NCBI GenBank assembly: GCA_965215765.1
Contig: OZ244118.1
Span: 124,001-188,000, forward strand
DNA from: G965212025 sp965215765
GTDB taxonomy: Bacteria > Pseudomonadota > Gammaproteobacteria > Poriferisulfidales > Oxydemutatoraceae
Length of the DNA: 64,000 nucleotides
Direction of reading: 5' to 3'
Below are positions 35,004 through 43,260 of the stretch, one piece after another. The notes under the pieces are model-generated. The model ran no database searches and was not told the DNA's origin. It saw only the letters and a list, made by a program, of their open reading frames with translations. The position numbers were made by a program, and so were the translations under genes. How positions within the stretch are numbered: the first letter of the stretch is position 1; the number at the start of each line of letters is the position of its first letter.

Positions 35004-35774
35004 CTATACGCGAAATTGCGCCACGACCGGAACATGATCTGAAGGACGCTCCCAAGCCCTCGGCCCTGAATCAATCCAGCTTTTTTGACAATCACGCGCC
35101 AGGTTTTCTGAAGCGAGAAGCAGATCGATACGCAAGCCGGCGTTTCTCCGAAAGCTCCCCTGGCGATAGTCCCACCAGCTAAAAGACTGAACATCCGGAT
35201 TGCGAAGACGAAAGACGTCCTGGTAGCCCAAGTCAAGAAGCGATTGCAGGGCTGCGCGCTCTTCATCGCTGCATAGAATCCTGTTACGCCACACTTCGGG
35301 GTCGTGTACGTCCAGGTCGGCAGGAGCAACGTTGAAATCACCCAGCACGAGTACTCGCTCAAATCGGGCACTTTCTTTTTCCAGCAGTTGCTTCATCGCG
35401 CAAAACCATTCCATTTTGAAAGCAAACTGCTCGCTACCGAGTTCCGAACCATTGACGACATAAAAGTTCAAAACACGCACCCCCTCATACGTTGCCCCCA
35501 AAAATCGTTTTTGCGGCGTTTTCAGGCCTGGCAGCTCGTTTTCCACGTCTTCTGCTTTCTTTTTGCTGAATATTGCCACGCCGTTGTAGGTTTTCTGGCC
35601 GCTGTAGATCGCGTGATAGCCCATGGAAGCAAACGCCTCAACCGGAAATTCGTGATCCTGCAGCTTGGTTTCTTGCACAGCCAGAACATCGACTTGGTTT
35701 TGTCCCAACCAATCCTGAATATGCGCGAGGCGAACCCGCAGCGAGTTCACGTTCCAAGTGGCAAAAGTCAGCAT
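35004..35774 (-). CDS. xthA: Exonuclease III / AP endonuclease
   Basis: Repairs abasic sites and removes 3'-blocking groups. The 256-residue chain has all catalytic blocks: W-N-V-N-S-L-R near the start, Q-E-T-K-L-Q-D with the metal-binding Glu, L-G-D-F-N-V-A-P, W-W-D-Y-R and the C-terminal S-D-H-V-P-V-V-A with the catalytic Asp-His pair. This is the functional copy; the near-identical copy at 33166-33942 lacks the last block. It lies 86 bp after gyrB in the same direction and 5 bp before yqaJ, so gyrB, xthA and yqaJ may be co-transcribed. Confidence 0.95.
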   Translation of the reverse strand: MLTFATWNVNSLRVRLAHIQDWLGQNQVDVLAVQETKLQDHEFPVEAFASMGYHAIYSGQKTYNGVAIFSKKKAEDVENELPGLKTPQKRFLGATYEGVRVLNFYVVNGSELGSEQFAFKMEWFCAMKQLLEKESARFERVLVLGDFNVAPADLDVHDPEVWRNRILCSDEERAALQSLLDLGYQDVFRLRNPDVQSFSWWDYRQGSFRRNAGLRIDLLLASENLARDCQKSWIDSGPRAWERPSDHVPVVAQFRV

Positions 35775-35860
35775 CGATAATGTTTTCGGGATGCCCGGGC
35801 GGGCAAGCCATTGAAGCGAATGACCCCGGGAAAGGGGCTCACGAAAAATGTCGGAAAAGC

Positions 35861-38278
35861 TCAGACATCCAGGTTGCCGGTCTGCAAAGCATGCGCTTCA
35901 ATAAACTCCCGACGGGGTTCTACGTTTTCACCCATCAAGATATCAAAAGTTTCTTCCACTGCTCGCAAGTCGTTCACCCGAACCTGAATCATTCTTCGCT
36001 TTTCCGGATCCATCGTGGTTTCCCAAAGCTGGTCGGGGTTCATTTCGCCAAGACCCTTGTAACGCTGAATCATCAGCCCCTTGTGCGAGTCTGCGAGCAC
36101 CCATTCGGCCGCCTCCTCAAAAGAGGAAACCTGTCCGGAGTTTTTTCCGCGTTGAATCGTGGATTCTTTGGCAATTTCCACATCATCCAGGTTGGAAGTG
36201 TGGTCATAAATCTCCCGGTATTCTCCAGACTGGAAAAAGTCTCCGCGATATACGTCGGTTTTTGTGCGTCCTGGTTTTTGTATTTCAAAAACCAAAGCCT
36301 CCCATCCTCCGTCTCCATTTTTCTGAATCTGAAAGCTGCAATTGCCAACTTTAGATGCCTTGGCTGACTCACATAAATGCTCAGCCCACTTGTGAAGGGT
36401 ATCTTGATCTTGCAAAACAGCTTCCGGGCTCAGTCCGGGAATGACCAACATACTCCTGACCAAGCCGGCATCGTGCAGGCGAAACAGTCTTTTTCCCGCA
36501 TTGTGTGCTTTGCGATAACTCAACATCAGGCTTGCAAACTTCTCCTTCGGCAGTGGTTCAGGCGTTCCTGAGCAGAAAAAACTCGAGCCTTTGATCGCGA
36601 TCTCTGTCAAAGTCTCATCCAAGGCTCGTTCGTCTTCGAGAAATTTTTCGGTTTTTCCAGACTTGACTTTATAGAGCGGCGGCATGGCGATGTATAAAAA
36701 GTTATTGATGACCAAGCTATGCATAAAGCGATAAAAAAACGTCAGCAACAGCGTCAGGATGTGCGCTCCGTCCACGTCTGCGTCGGTCATGATAATGATC
36801 CGATCGTAACGAAGCTTGGAAAGGTCAAATTCCTCACCCGTTCCGCAACCGAGCGCGGCGATCAGCGTCCCGATTTCGCCGGAACTCAACACCCTGCTTG
36901 GATGAACTTTCTCGACATTCAGAATTTTTCCTTTCATTGGCAGCACTGCCTGCGTTTTCCGGTCTCGTGCCTGTTTGGCGGAGCCTCCGGCTGAATCCCC
37001 TTCTACCAGAAATAATTCTGTGCTTTTTTGTTCTCCTTTCTCGCAATCCGCCAACTTGCCAGGTAAGGTGCCCGGATATCCCAGAATTTTCTTGCGCACG
37101 ATGTCCCTGGCTTTGTGCGCCGCCTCTCTCGCCCTCGCGGCTTCGCAAATTTTGCCAATAATCGCTTTGCTGTCTTCCGGGTTTTCCAAAAGAAAGTCGT
37201 AGAGCTTCTCACCAAAAGAGTTGCTCACCGCAGACTCCACACCGGAAGAAACCAGCTTGGTTTTCGTTTGCGAGGAAAACTTCGGGTCGCTTAATCGGAC
37301 GGAAATCACAGCAGTAATTCCCTCCCGCGTATCCTCACCTTTCAAATCCAGCTTGCCTTTCTTTTCATAGCCTTCATTTTTTATGAACTGCTTGATTTTT
37401 CGGGTCACAACACTACGGAAGCCGGTGACGTGTGCACCGCCATCAGACTGCGGAATGCTGTTTGTATAGCCAAAAAGCCGCTCTTGAAAAGCGGCACACC
37501 ACTGCAACGCCACCTCTATTTCAACTTGCTCCACCGTGCCTGAAAAATAAAAGACACTGGAGTGAATCGGGTTGTGCCCTATGTTGAGTGATTGCACGAA
37601 AGCCCTAAGACCTTCACTGTTCAGATATTCTTCTTTGTCTCCGGTACGAAGATCGCTGATATCCAGCTTTAATCCGCCGTGTAAAAAAGAAAGTTCCTTG
37701 ATGCGGCGTTTGACAATTTGATAGTTGATCACCCGATCCTTGAACACTTTCGGGCTGGGGAAAAAACGCACTGTCGTCCCCATTAAAGCACTGTCTCCGA
37801 CTACGCTCAGCGCACCTTGGGGCACACCGTCACGGTACTCCTGAAAATATTCTTTTCCGTCTCTGTAGATGGTCAGAATGAGGTGCTCGGAAAGAGCGTT
37901 GACGACGGAAACCCCGACCCCATGCAATCCTCCGGCCACTTTGTAACTGTTTTGATCAAATTTTCCACCGGCGTGGAGAGTCGTCATAATGACTTCTGCT
38001 GCTGAGCACCCACCGTCCTGGTGAAAATCCACAGGAATTCCGCGACCGTTGTCCCTCACTTCTGCGGAGCCGTCTTTATGGAGAATCACTGATATTTCTG
38101 TACAGTGACCGGCAAAGTTTTCGTCTACAGCGTTGTCTATCAGCTCAGAAACGAGCTGGTGGAGACCGGCACCGCTTTCGGTATCGCCGACAAACATGCC
38201 TGGCCGCTTTCGAACCGCTTCAAGCCCTTTCAAAACCTTGATTGAGTGCGCTTTATAGCTTGTTTCGTTTGTATCCAT
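35861..38278 (-). CDS. gyrB: DNA gyrase subunit B
   Basis: ATPase subunit of DNA gyrase, which introduces negative supercoils. The 805-residue chain has the GHKL ATPase domain (E-L-I-D-N-A-V-D-E, about 46-54; D-N-G-R-G-I-P; G-L-H-G-V-G-V-S-V-V-N-A-L-S), the transducer, the TOPRIM domain (L-F-L-V-E-G-D-S-A-G-G-S-A-K; D-A-D-V-D-G-A-H-I), the ~170-residue insert typical of gram-negative GyrB, and the C-terminal Q-R-Y-K-G-L-G-E-M-N-P-x-Q-L-W-E-T. Length matches E. coli GyrB (804). It is followed by xthA and yqaJ and preceded by a 292-bp gap to recF containing a parS site. Confidence 0.97.
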   Translation of the reverse strand: MDTNETSYKAHSIKVLKGLEAVRKRPGMFVGDTESGAGLHQLVSELIDNAVDENFAGHCTEISVILHKDGSAEVRDNGRGIPVDFHQDGGCSAAEVIMTTLHAGGKFDQNSYKVAGGLHGVGVSVVNALSEHLILTIYRDGKEYFQEYRDGVPQGALSVVGDSALMGTTVRFFPSPKVFKDRVINYQIVKRRIKELSFLHGGLKLDISDLRTGDKEEYLNSEGLRAFVQSLNIGHNPIHSSVFYFSGTVEQVEIEVALQWCAAFQERLFGYTNSIPQSDGGAHVTGFRSVVTRKIKQFIKNEGYEKKGKLDLKGEDTREGITAVISVRLSDPKFSSQTKTKLVSSGVESAVSNSFGEKLYDFLLENPEDSKAIIGKICEAARAREAAHKARDIVRKKILGYPGTLPGKLADCEKGEQKSTELFLVEGDSAGGSAKQARDRKTQAVLPMKGKILNVEKVHPSRVLSSGEIGTLIAALGCGTGEEFDLSKLRYDRIIIMTDADVDGAHILTLLLTFFYRFMHSLVINNFLYIAMPPLYKVKSGKTEKFLEDERALDETLTEIAIKGSSFFCSGTPEPLPKEKFASLMLSYRKAHNAGKRLFRLHDAGLVRSMLVIPGLSPEAVLQDQDTLHKWAEHLCESAKASKVGNCSFQIQKNGDGGWEALVFEIQKPGRTKTDVYRGDFFQSGEYREIYDHTSNLDDVEIAKESTIQRGKNSGQVSSFEEAAEWVLADSHKGLMIQRYKGLGEMNPDQLWETTMDPEKRRMIQVRVNDLRAVEETFDILMGENVEPRREFIEAHALQTGNLDV

Positions 38279-38537
38279 CTTGTCTATATTCAGAGATTAC
38301 GAAAAGAATCAGACAATGTCCTGAAGCGAACAAAATCAACGAGAAAAAGTCTTCTTTCTTTTGTTTAGAGACCGTGTAGCTACGGCACGGCAATCCTAGC
38401 AAAAACGCACGACCGGGGCAAGCGGACAGGATGTTTTCAGACCCTCGTGTCAGTTGAATTCATGCACCTCTCCACACCTGACTGCTCGGCTTTTTTGAAT
38501 CTCTCACCGGGTTCAAAGTTTGTTTCCATAACCCGTG

Positions 38538-38553
38538 TGTTTCACGTGAAACA
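38538..38553. promoter_or_regulatory. parS: parS centromere site (between gyrB and recF)
   Basis: TGTTTCACGTGAAACA is a perfect 16-bp parS palindrome, the ParB binding and loading site. It lies 18 bp downstream of the recF stop codon in the gyrB-recF gap, about 12 kb from parAB. The other ~275 bp of this gap show no gene. Confidence 0.92.
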
Positions 38554-38570
38554 TATTCCCGTCAAGCGAC

Positions 38571-39668
38571 TCAGGAAACACCAACCGTTCCGTCTTCCAT
38601 CATAAAAAACCGCTTTTCAACGTCCAGGTTTTTCAGAATATTTTCATCGCTCGAGCCGATAAATACCTGGAAGAAATTCTTTCTCAACTCTTCAAGAACC
38701 CAGCCTTGTTTTTGTTTGTCCAGTTCAGACCCTAGGTCATCAACCAGGAAAACACATTTCTTCTCCGTCAAAGAGCAAAAAAAACACGCAGCGGCAAAAA
38801 TCAACATACAGACAATCAGCTTGTGCTGTCCCCGGGAAACGTAACGGGTTGCAACTCTCCCTTCCCAAAGCACCTCAAGATCTGCGCGGTGTGGACCCCG
38901 ACTCGTGTAGCCAAGGTGCCTGTCGTGTTCACGGCTTTTACGGAGCACTTCGGAGTAAGAAAAGCGCTCATCCCAGCCGTATTTGTAACGGATCTGCAGT
39001 GGTTTTTGAAAAGACTCAAAGGCCTTTAGTTTTTTGGAATGCATCGAGAGCCCAGAAACATATTCTTTTCGCGCCGCCGTCACACCTTTGCTTAATTCCA
39101 CCACTTTTTGATCCCATACGTCCAGAACCTGATTGCCTTCTTCTCTCCTCAACGCCATGTTTCTTTGTCTGAGAGCCTGATAAAACTGGTGCCATACGCG
39201 GCTGTAACAATGTTTCACGTGAAACAAATTGCGGTCAATGAAAAGCAAGCGCATCTTCGCAGACCCCTGTAACAACAAGTGACTGGCTGGATGAAAAGAG
39301 AAAACGGGAAACTCCTGATACAAAGCCGACTGTTTATCCACGACTTTGCCGTTTATTTTTTGGCAGCTTCTTCCTACGCCTTTTTCAATCCCCAAAACGT
39401 GCCCTGAAAAAGTCTGACCCACGACCTGAAGATGTTTTTTTCCATATTTGACCAATTGTCTTGCGTAACGGCTGCGAAAAGTCCGACCGTGCCCAAGCAG
39501 GTACAGTGCTTCGAGCACGGTGGTTTTTCCGGCACCGTTGTCACCTGAAATTAAATTAAAACCGGGCGAAAAAAGAAATTTGCTACCGGAAATATTACGA
39601 AGGTTGTAAATCTGAAGTTTGCGTATCATGCAAAAATGCAAACCCCGGAACACCGTCCGCGGTAACAC
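38571..39668 (-). CDS. recF: DNA replication and repair protein RecF
   Basis: SMC-like ATPase that helps load RecA at gaps with RecO and RecR. Walker A reads G-D-N-G-A-G-K-T-T, and the ABC signature region V-S-R-G-Q-H-K and Walker B C-V-F-L-V-D-D-L-G-S-E-L-D are present. Two starts are possible. A GTG at 39668 has AAGGAG 5 nt upstream but adds 13 residues before the usual M-I-R-K-L-Q-I-Y-N-L-R-N. The ATG at 39629 gives the family N-terminus but has no clear ribosome binding site. A perfect parS site is embedded in the coding sequence at 39211-39226 without breaking the frame. Confidence 0.93.
   Translation of the reverse strand: MLPRTVFRGLHFCMIRKLQIYNLRNISGSKFLFSPGFNLISGDNGAGKTTVLEALYLLGHGRTFRSRYARQLVKYGKKHLQVVGQTFSGHVLGIEKGVGRSCQKINGKVVDKQSALYQEFPVFSFHPASHLLLQGSAKMRLLFIDRNLFHVKHCYSRVWHQFYQALRQRNMALRREEGNQVLDVWDQKVVELSKGVTAARKEYVSGLSMHSKKLKAFESFQKPLQIRYKYGWDERFSYSEVLRKSREHDRHLGYTSRGPHRADLEVLWEGRVATRYVSRGQHKLIVCMLIFAAACFFCSLTEKKCVFLVDDLGSELDKQKQGWVLEELRKNFFQVFIGSSDENILKNLDVEKRFFMMEDGTVGVS
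39211..39226. promoter_or_regulatory. parS: parS centromere site inside recF
   Basis: A second perfect TGTTTCACGTGAAACA, 673 bp from the first and within recF codons. Coding-sequence parS sites near the origin are known in other bacteria. Confidence 0.92.
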
Positions 39669-39920
39669 CGTATCTCCTTGCTGAATTGGCTGGTAGTGTA
39701 AAAGGAATCTGTCAGATAAAGCTTTTCAGAATGCCTTATCTTCTCCTCTTGGTCTGATTTACAAACAGTCTGCCCTGGACGGGCTTAAATATTGCTTGCT
39801 ATCAGAAATTTACAAAAATTGACACGCCCTGGCTTTTCAACGCACGGCGATTATGCTGCCGGTCACTTTTGCCAACCAAAGCGGCACGTCCTGAACTGGC
39901 TCCGTTTCGTTCGGGGCAGC

Positions 39921-41033
39921 TTAACGATTCAGTGACATGATCACGTGCTTTGGGAAGTCAGTTTCAGACACCTCGGTCATTAACATGGCTCCCCTCTCAT
40001 CAATTTCCACTTTCACTTCCTCAGTAAACAAAGATTCCAAAGCATCAAGAAGGTATCCAATATTGAACCATATCACTCTCGAATCTCCCTCCATGCGTGC
40101 GCTTAAAGACACGTCAGTCTGCTCATTTTCTGAATTTCTGCTAACGACTTTCAGTTCTTCACCGCCGAAAGAAAATTCTGCAACGGGTGGCTCGTTGCCA
40201 TCATAAATCGCGACGGATTGGCGCAATACGACCATAAAATCCTCTCGATTCAGAAAAGCCGTGTTAAGCGCCGGCCCGGGGTAAGTCTTGGAAAAGTCCG
40301 GATACTGATCTTCAATGGGTTTGACTCTATAAACCATGGTTTTGCTGCGGAAAACCACTTGCGACTCAAAAACCGAAACATCAATCTTTTCCTCGTTCCC
40401 CAGCAGTATCTTGTCAAGAACCTGAACCGTTTTTCGTAACAGGACAGGCTGGCTGTGCTCGTCGCCATTGCCTTTTTCAGTGGAAATTTTAGTCGTCGCC
40501 AAACGATGACCATCAGACGACACGCATTGCAAAGAAGACTCCTTGAACACAAAGGCCATCCCGTTCAGATAGGGTCGTACGTCATTGACCGCCATGGCGC
40601 GTTGCGTTGCGAGCAGGGCCTGTTTTAACTGCTTTACCTCAAGCTGAACGTTAAAACCGTCACTTTCTTCAGTAAATAACGGGAATTGTTCGGCCGGCAA
40701 GGTTCGCAAAATATTTTTGTAATTATCGCCCTTCAAATGTACATTGTCTTCCGAAAAGCGAAAGGAAATTTCATCTGACCGGCAATTTTGACAAAAATTG
40801 AAAAAAGTTTTTGATACCAGACCATTTTCTCCATCCCTGATGATGTCTCCTTCCACAAAGCATGACAATTGAGATTCCATATTTCCGGTCGTTAGCCAGA
40901 CACCTTGCTCCGCAGGTTGCATTAAAATCATTTTGTAAGCCGGAATGACCTGAACACGGTCAACCAAAATACGCAAAAGTGGTGCGACTTGTTTAAGTTT
41001 GGTTGTTGATAAAACAAATTCTATATTATTCAT
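39921..41033 (-). CDS. dnaN: DNA polymerase III beta sliding clamp
   Basis: Ring-shaped clamp that holds DNA polymerase III on the template. The 370-residue chain begins M-N-N-I-E-F-V-L-S-T-T-K-L and has the three-domain clamp pattern, with S-S-D-G-H-R-L-A-T in the second domain and the C-terminal H-V-I-M-S-L-N-R (usually M-P-M-R-L or similar) that forms part of the protein-binding pocket. I start at the ATG at 41033. A strong GGAGG lies about 20 nt upstream, too far for ideal spacing, and an upstream TTG at 41060 would overlap it, so the ATG is preferred. It lies between dnaA and recF in the standard order. Confidence 0.95.
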   Translation of the reverse strand: MNNIEFVLSTTKLKQVAPLLRILVDRVQVIPAYKMILMQPAEQGVWLTTGNMESQLSCFVEGDIIRDGENGLVSKTFFNFCQNCRSDEISFRFSEDNVHLKGDNYKNILRTLPAEQFPLFTEESDGFNVQLEVKQLKQALLATQRAMAVNDVRPYLNGMAFVFKESSLQCVSSDGHRLATTKISTEKGNGDEHSQPVLLRKTVQVLDKILLGNEEKIDVSVFESQVVFRSKTMVYRVKPIEDQYPDFSKTYPGPALNTAFLNREDFMVVLRQSVAIYDGNEPPVAEFSFGGEELKVVSRNSENEQTDVSLSARMEGDSRVIWFNIGYLLDALESLFTEEVKVEIDERGAMLMTEVSETDFPKHVIMSLNR

Positions 41034-41128
41034 AATAGTAGTAGTAGGGAACGCCTCCAACGGTTGAAAAGAAATTTAACATTCTGTTACATATAAATTT
41101 ATTAACGATAAAGTCTCAATATAAAGCC

Positions 41129-41201
41129 TGTATAAAATGTGGAAAAGCACGGGAAAACCATGGTTTGGAAAGATGTTCACAGTTTTTCCACATTTTATAC
41201 A
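41129..41201. promoter_or_regulatory. Large nested palindrome with DnaA-box-like arms between dnaA and dnaN
   Basis: Two perfectly complementary 18-bp arms, TGTATAAAATGTGGAAAA (41129-41146) and its reverse complement (41184-41201), flank 37 bp that contain another perfect 12-bp palindrome, AAACCATGGTTT. Each arm includes TGTGGAAAA / TTTTCCACA, one mismatch from the DnaA box. The right arm ends 1 bp before the dnaA stop codon, and the flank toward dnaN is very AT-rich. It could be a terminator, a DnaA autoregulatory or origin element, or a cruciform. Only the sequence is certain. Confidence 0.6.
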
Positions 41202-41202
41202 C

Positions 41203-42579
41203 CTAGTTTCCCAGCATTACCTGCAACCTTTTGTATTCTTCCTGAAGTTGGGGATCTGTTTTTTTCAGTTCTTTTATTTTTCTTAAAGAATGCAACACGG
41301 TGGCATGATCCCGGCCACCAAAAGAATCTCCAATACGGGACAAACTAAAGTTGGTTATCTCTTTTGCCAAGGAAATGGCAACCTGGCGGGCACGCACCAC
41401 TGCGCGATTTCTTTTTGGAGACAACATATCCAGAACCCTGATGTTGTAATAGTTAGCCACTGTTGTCTGAATATTCTCCACAGAGTTTATGGTCGCATTT
41501 GCTGCCACAAGTTTTGCCATAGCCAATTTGGCAATATCCAGGGTTACTGCATCTTTTTCATAAAATTGGGTAAGAGCAAAAACGTTTGCCAGACAACCTT
41601 CGAGCTCTCTGACGTTAGATCGCGCAATTGAAGCAATAAAAAACGCGATGTCTTCCGACAAAGTGATTCCTGATTCCTCGCTTTTTTTCTCCAGTATTGC
41701 GACCCTGGTTTCAATTTCAGGAGGATCAATTTCCTGAACCACACCACAGCTGAACCGAGACCTTAAACGTTCTTCCACACCCGTCAGTTTTTTTGGATAT
41801 CTGTCGCAAGTCAAGACAATCCGGTTTTGTTTTTCGAACAGAGAATTGAAAGTGTGAAAAAATTCTTCCTGCGTCTGCGTCTTTTTCATAAATAACTGGA
41901 TGTCATCAACCAGAATCGCGTCCAGAGACCGATAGTAGTTCTTAAACTCGCTGATGCACCCATTTTTAATCGCGTACACCATGCCGGAAACAAAATTTTC
42001 AGACTGTATGTAAACGACTTTTGCAGATTCTTTCATTTCAATCATCTGGTTGCCAATGGCGTTCAGTAAATGGGTTTTACCAAGCCCCACTCCACCGTAT
42101 AAAAATAGCAGATTTTTGGTCTTTCCTTTCGCGTCGCCAATACTTTTCATGCCTGCAATCCTTTTTGCCAACGCCAGTGCAAACTGATTGGATTTTCCTT
42201 CAATAAAATTGTCAAAACTGTATGCTGGGTTGAATTTACGTATGGGCGGCAGAAAGAAAGAGTTTTTTTCGTTGCTCTTTTTTTTGACTTTAATCCCCTT
42301 TTCATTGACCCCGCCGACCTGTAAGAAAATTTGCCAGCCGTCTTCCAGCTTTTCCTTAAAAAAACTTTTAATTTTCTTAAGAGCGTTTTTTTCTACCCAA
42401 TCGTGCGCGTATGAATTTGGGGTCAGCAAAAACAGGCTGTTTTTTCTCAGTTGCAGTTGCAGTGGCCGTATCCAGGTGTTTATATTCTCCTCGTCTATCC
42501 GAAGTTCAAGGTCTTCAATGCATCGAAGCCAGAGGGCTTTCAGAGAGGATTCTGAGGTTTTTTTATTGCTTTCTGTCAC
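41203..42579 (-). CDS. dnaA: Chromosomal replication initiator DnaA
   Basis: AAA+ initiator that melts the replication origin. The 458-residue chain has an N-terminal DnaB-interaction domain (W-L-R-C-I-E-D-L), Walker A L-Y-G-G-V-G-L-G-K-T-H, Walker B I-L-V-D-D-I-Q, the sensor R-S-R-F-S-C-G, and the DNA-binding domain IV signature G-G-R-D-H-A-T-V-L-H-S. It starts with GTG at 42579, without an obvious ribosome binding site. It is divergent from rpmH with 133 bp between them, the point where gene direction switches in this region. Confidence 0.96.
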   Translation of the reverse strand: MTESNKKTSESSLKALWLRCIEDLELRIDEENINTWIRPLQLQLRKNSLFLLTPNSYAHDWVEKNALKKIKSFFKEKLEDGWQIFLQVGGVNEKGIKVKKKSNEKNSFFLPPIRKFNPAYSFDNFIEGKSNQFALALAKRIAGMKSIGDAKGKTKNLLFLYGGVGLGKTHLLNAIGNQMIEMKESAKVVYIQSENFVSGMVYAIKNGCISEFKNYYRSLDAILVDDIQLFMKKTQTQEEFFHTFNSLFEKQNRIVLTCDRYPKKLTGVEERLRSRFSCGVVQEIDPPEIETRVAILEKKSEESGITLSEDIAFFIASIARSNVRELEGCLANVFALTQFYEKDAVTLDIAKLAMAKLVAANATINSVENIQTTVANYYNIRVLDMLSPKRNRAVVRARQVAISLAKEITNFSLSRIGDSFGGRDHATVLHSLRKIKELKKTDPQLQEEYKRLQVMLGN

Positions 42580-42712
42580 AAACTATTAGCCGGTTTTGAT
42601 TTAGAACGCGCAGATTTGCGAAAAAATCTTTGCAGGACGGGATTGTATAAACATTGCTTGTTCTTGACAAGAATAAATAATATGCTAGCGTCCGTTACCG
42701 CAGGAAAAAGCA

Positions 42713-42847
42713 ATGAAAAGAACATTTCAGCCCAGCATCAGAAAGCGCAAAAGAAAGCACGGGTTTCGTGCCCGTATGCAGGATCGTGCTGGCCGTGCAG
42801 TCATCAGAAGACGGCGCAAAAAAGGGCGTACACGCCTCTCAGCCTGA
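42713..42847 (+). CDS. rpmH: 50S ribosomal protein L34
   Basis: A 44-residue, very basic ribosomal protein. The sequence starts M-K-R-T-F-Q-P-S-I-R-K-R-K-R-K-H-G-F-R-A-R and ends G-R-T-R-L-S-A, matching the family in full. AGGAAAAAGCA precedes the ATG. The gene starts the rpmH-rnpA-yidC-mnmE operon next to dnaA, as in most bacteria. A -35/-10-like pair, TTGCTT (42654) with AATAAT (42676), lies upstream. Confidence 0.95.
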   Translation: MKRTFQPSIRKRKRKHGFRARMQDRAGRAVIRRRRKKGRTRLSA

Positions 42848-42873
42848 CTTTAGTTACCATATTGCATAAGTCC

Positions 42874-43260
42874 GTGCCGTCCGAGTTTGTGGGCGCACGG
42901 GAAAATTTTCCAAAGACCGGAAGGATTTGCCGCAAAAAAGACTTTGATGCGGTTTTCAGAAACACAGATTTAAGATCGCAAAGGAGCGGGGTTTTTGTTG
43001 TGCATCTTAAAAGAAACGGTTTGGGCTATTCCCGTCTGGGTCTTTGTGTCTCGCGTCGCGTTTCTAAAAAAGCAGTGGAAAGGAACCGCATAAAAAGAGC
43101 GATACGCGAAAGCTTTCGCAAGCACGAACAGGCTGATCTGGACATGGTTGTGGTTTGCAAGCCAAGTAAAAACCCCCTGTCTCAAGCTCAGTTGAGCGAG
43201 TTTTTGCGAACAGCCTGGGAGAAAGTTTTGCAGACAGAGAAGCGGAGCAGCCATGCTTGA
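42874..43260 (+). CDS. rnpA: Ribonuclease P protein component
   Basis: Small basic protein that assists the RNase P RNA in maturing tRNA 5' ends. The chain has R-K-K-D-F-D-A-V-F near the start and the RNA-binding signature N-R-I-K-R-A-I-R-E-S-F-R at about 73-84. The start is uncertain: GTG codons at 42874 and 42889 are in frame, and I give the first (128 residues). It lies 26 bp after rpmH and overlaps yidC by 8 bp. The yidD gene usually found between rnpA and yidC is absent. Confidence 0.9.
   Translation: MPSEFVGARENFPKTGRICRKKDFDAVFRNTDLRSQRSGVFVVHLKRNGLGYSRLGLCVSRRVSKKAVERNRIKRAIRESFRKHEQADLDMVVVCKPSKNPLSQAQLSEFLRTAWEKVLQTEKRSSHA

Noticed and set aside
42580..42712. Complete oriC between dnaA and rpmH
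   Set aside because: The strand switch fits, but no DnaA-box cluster is visible in these 133 bp.
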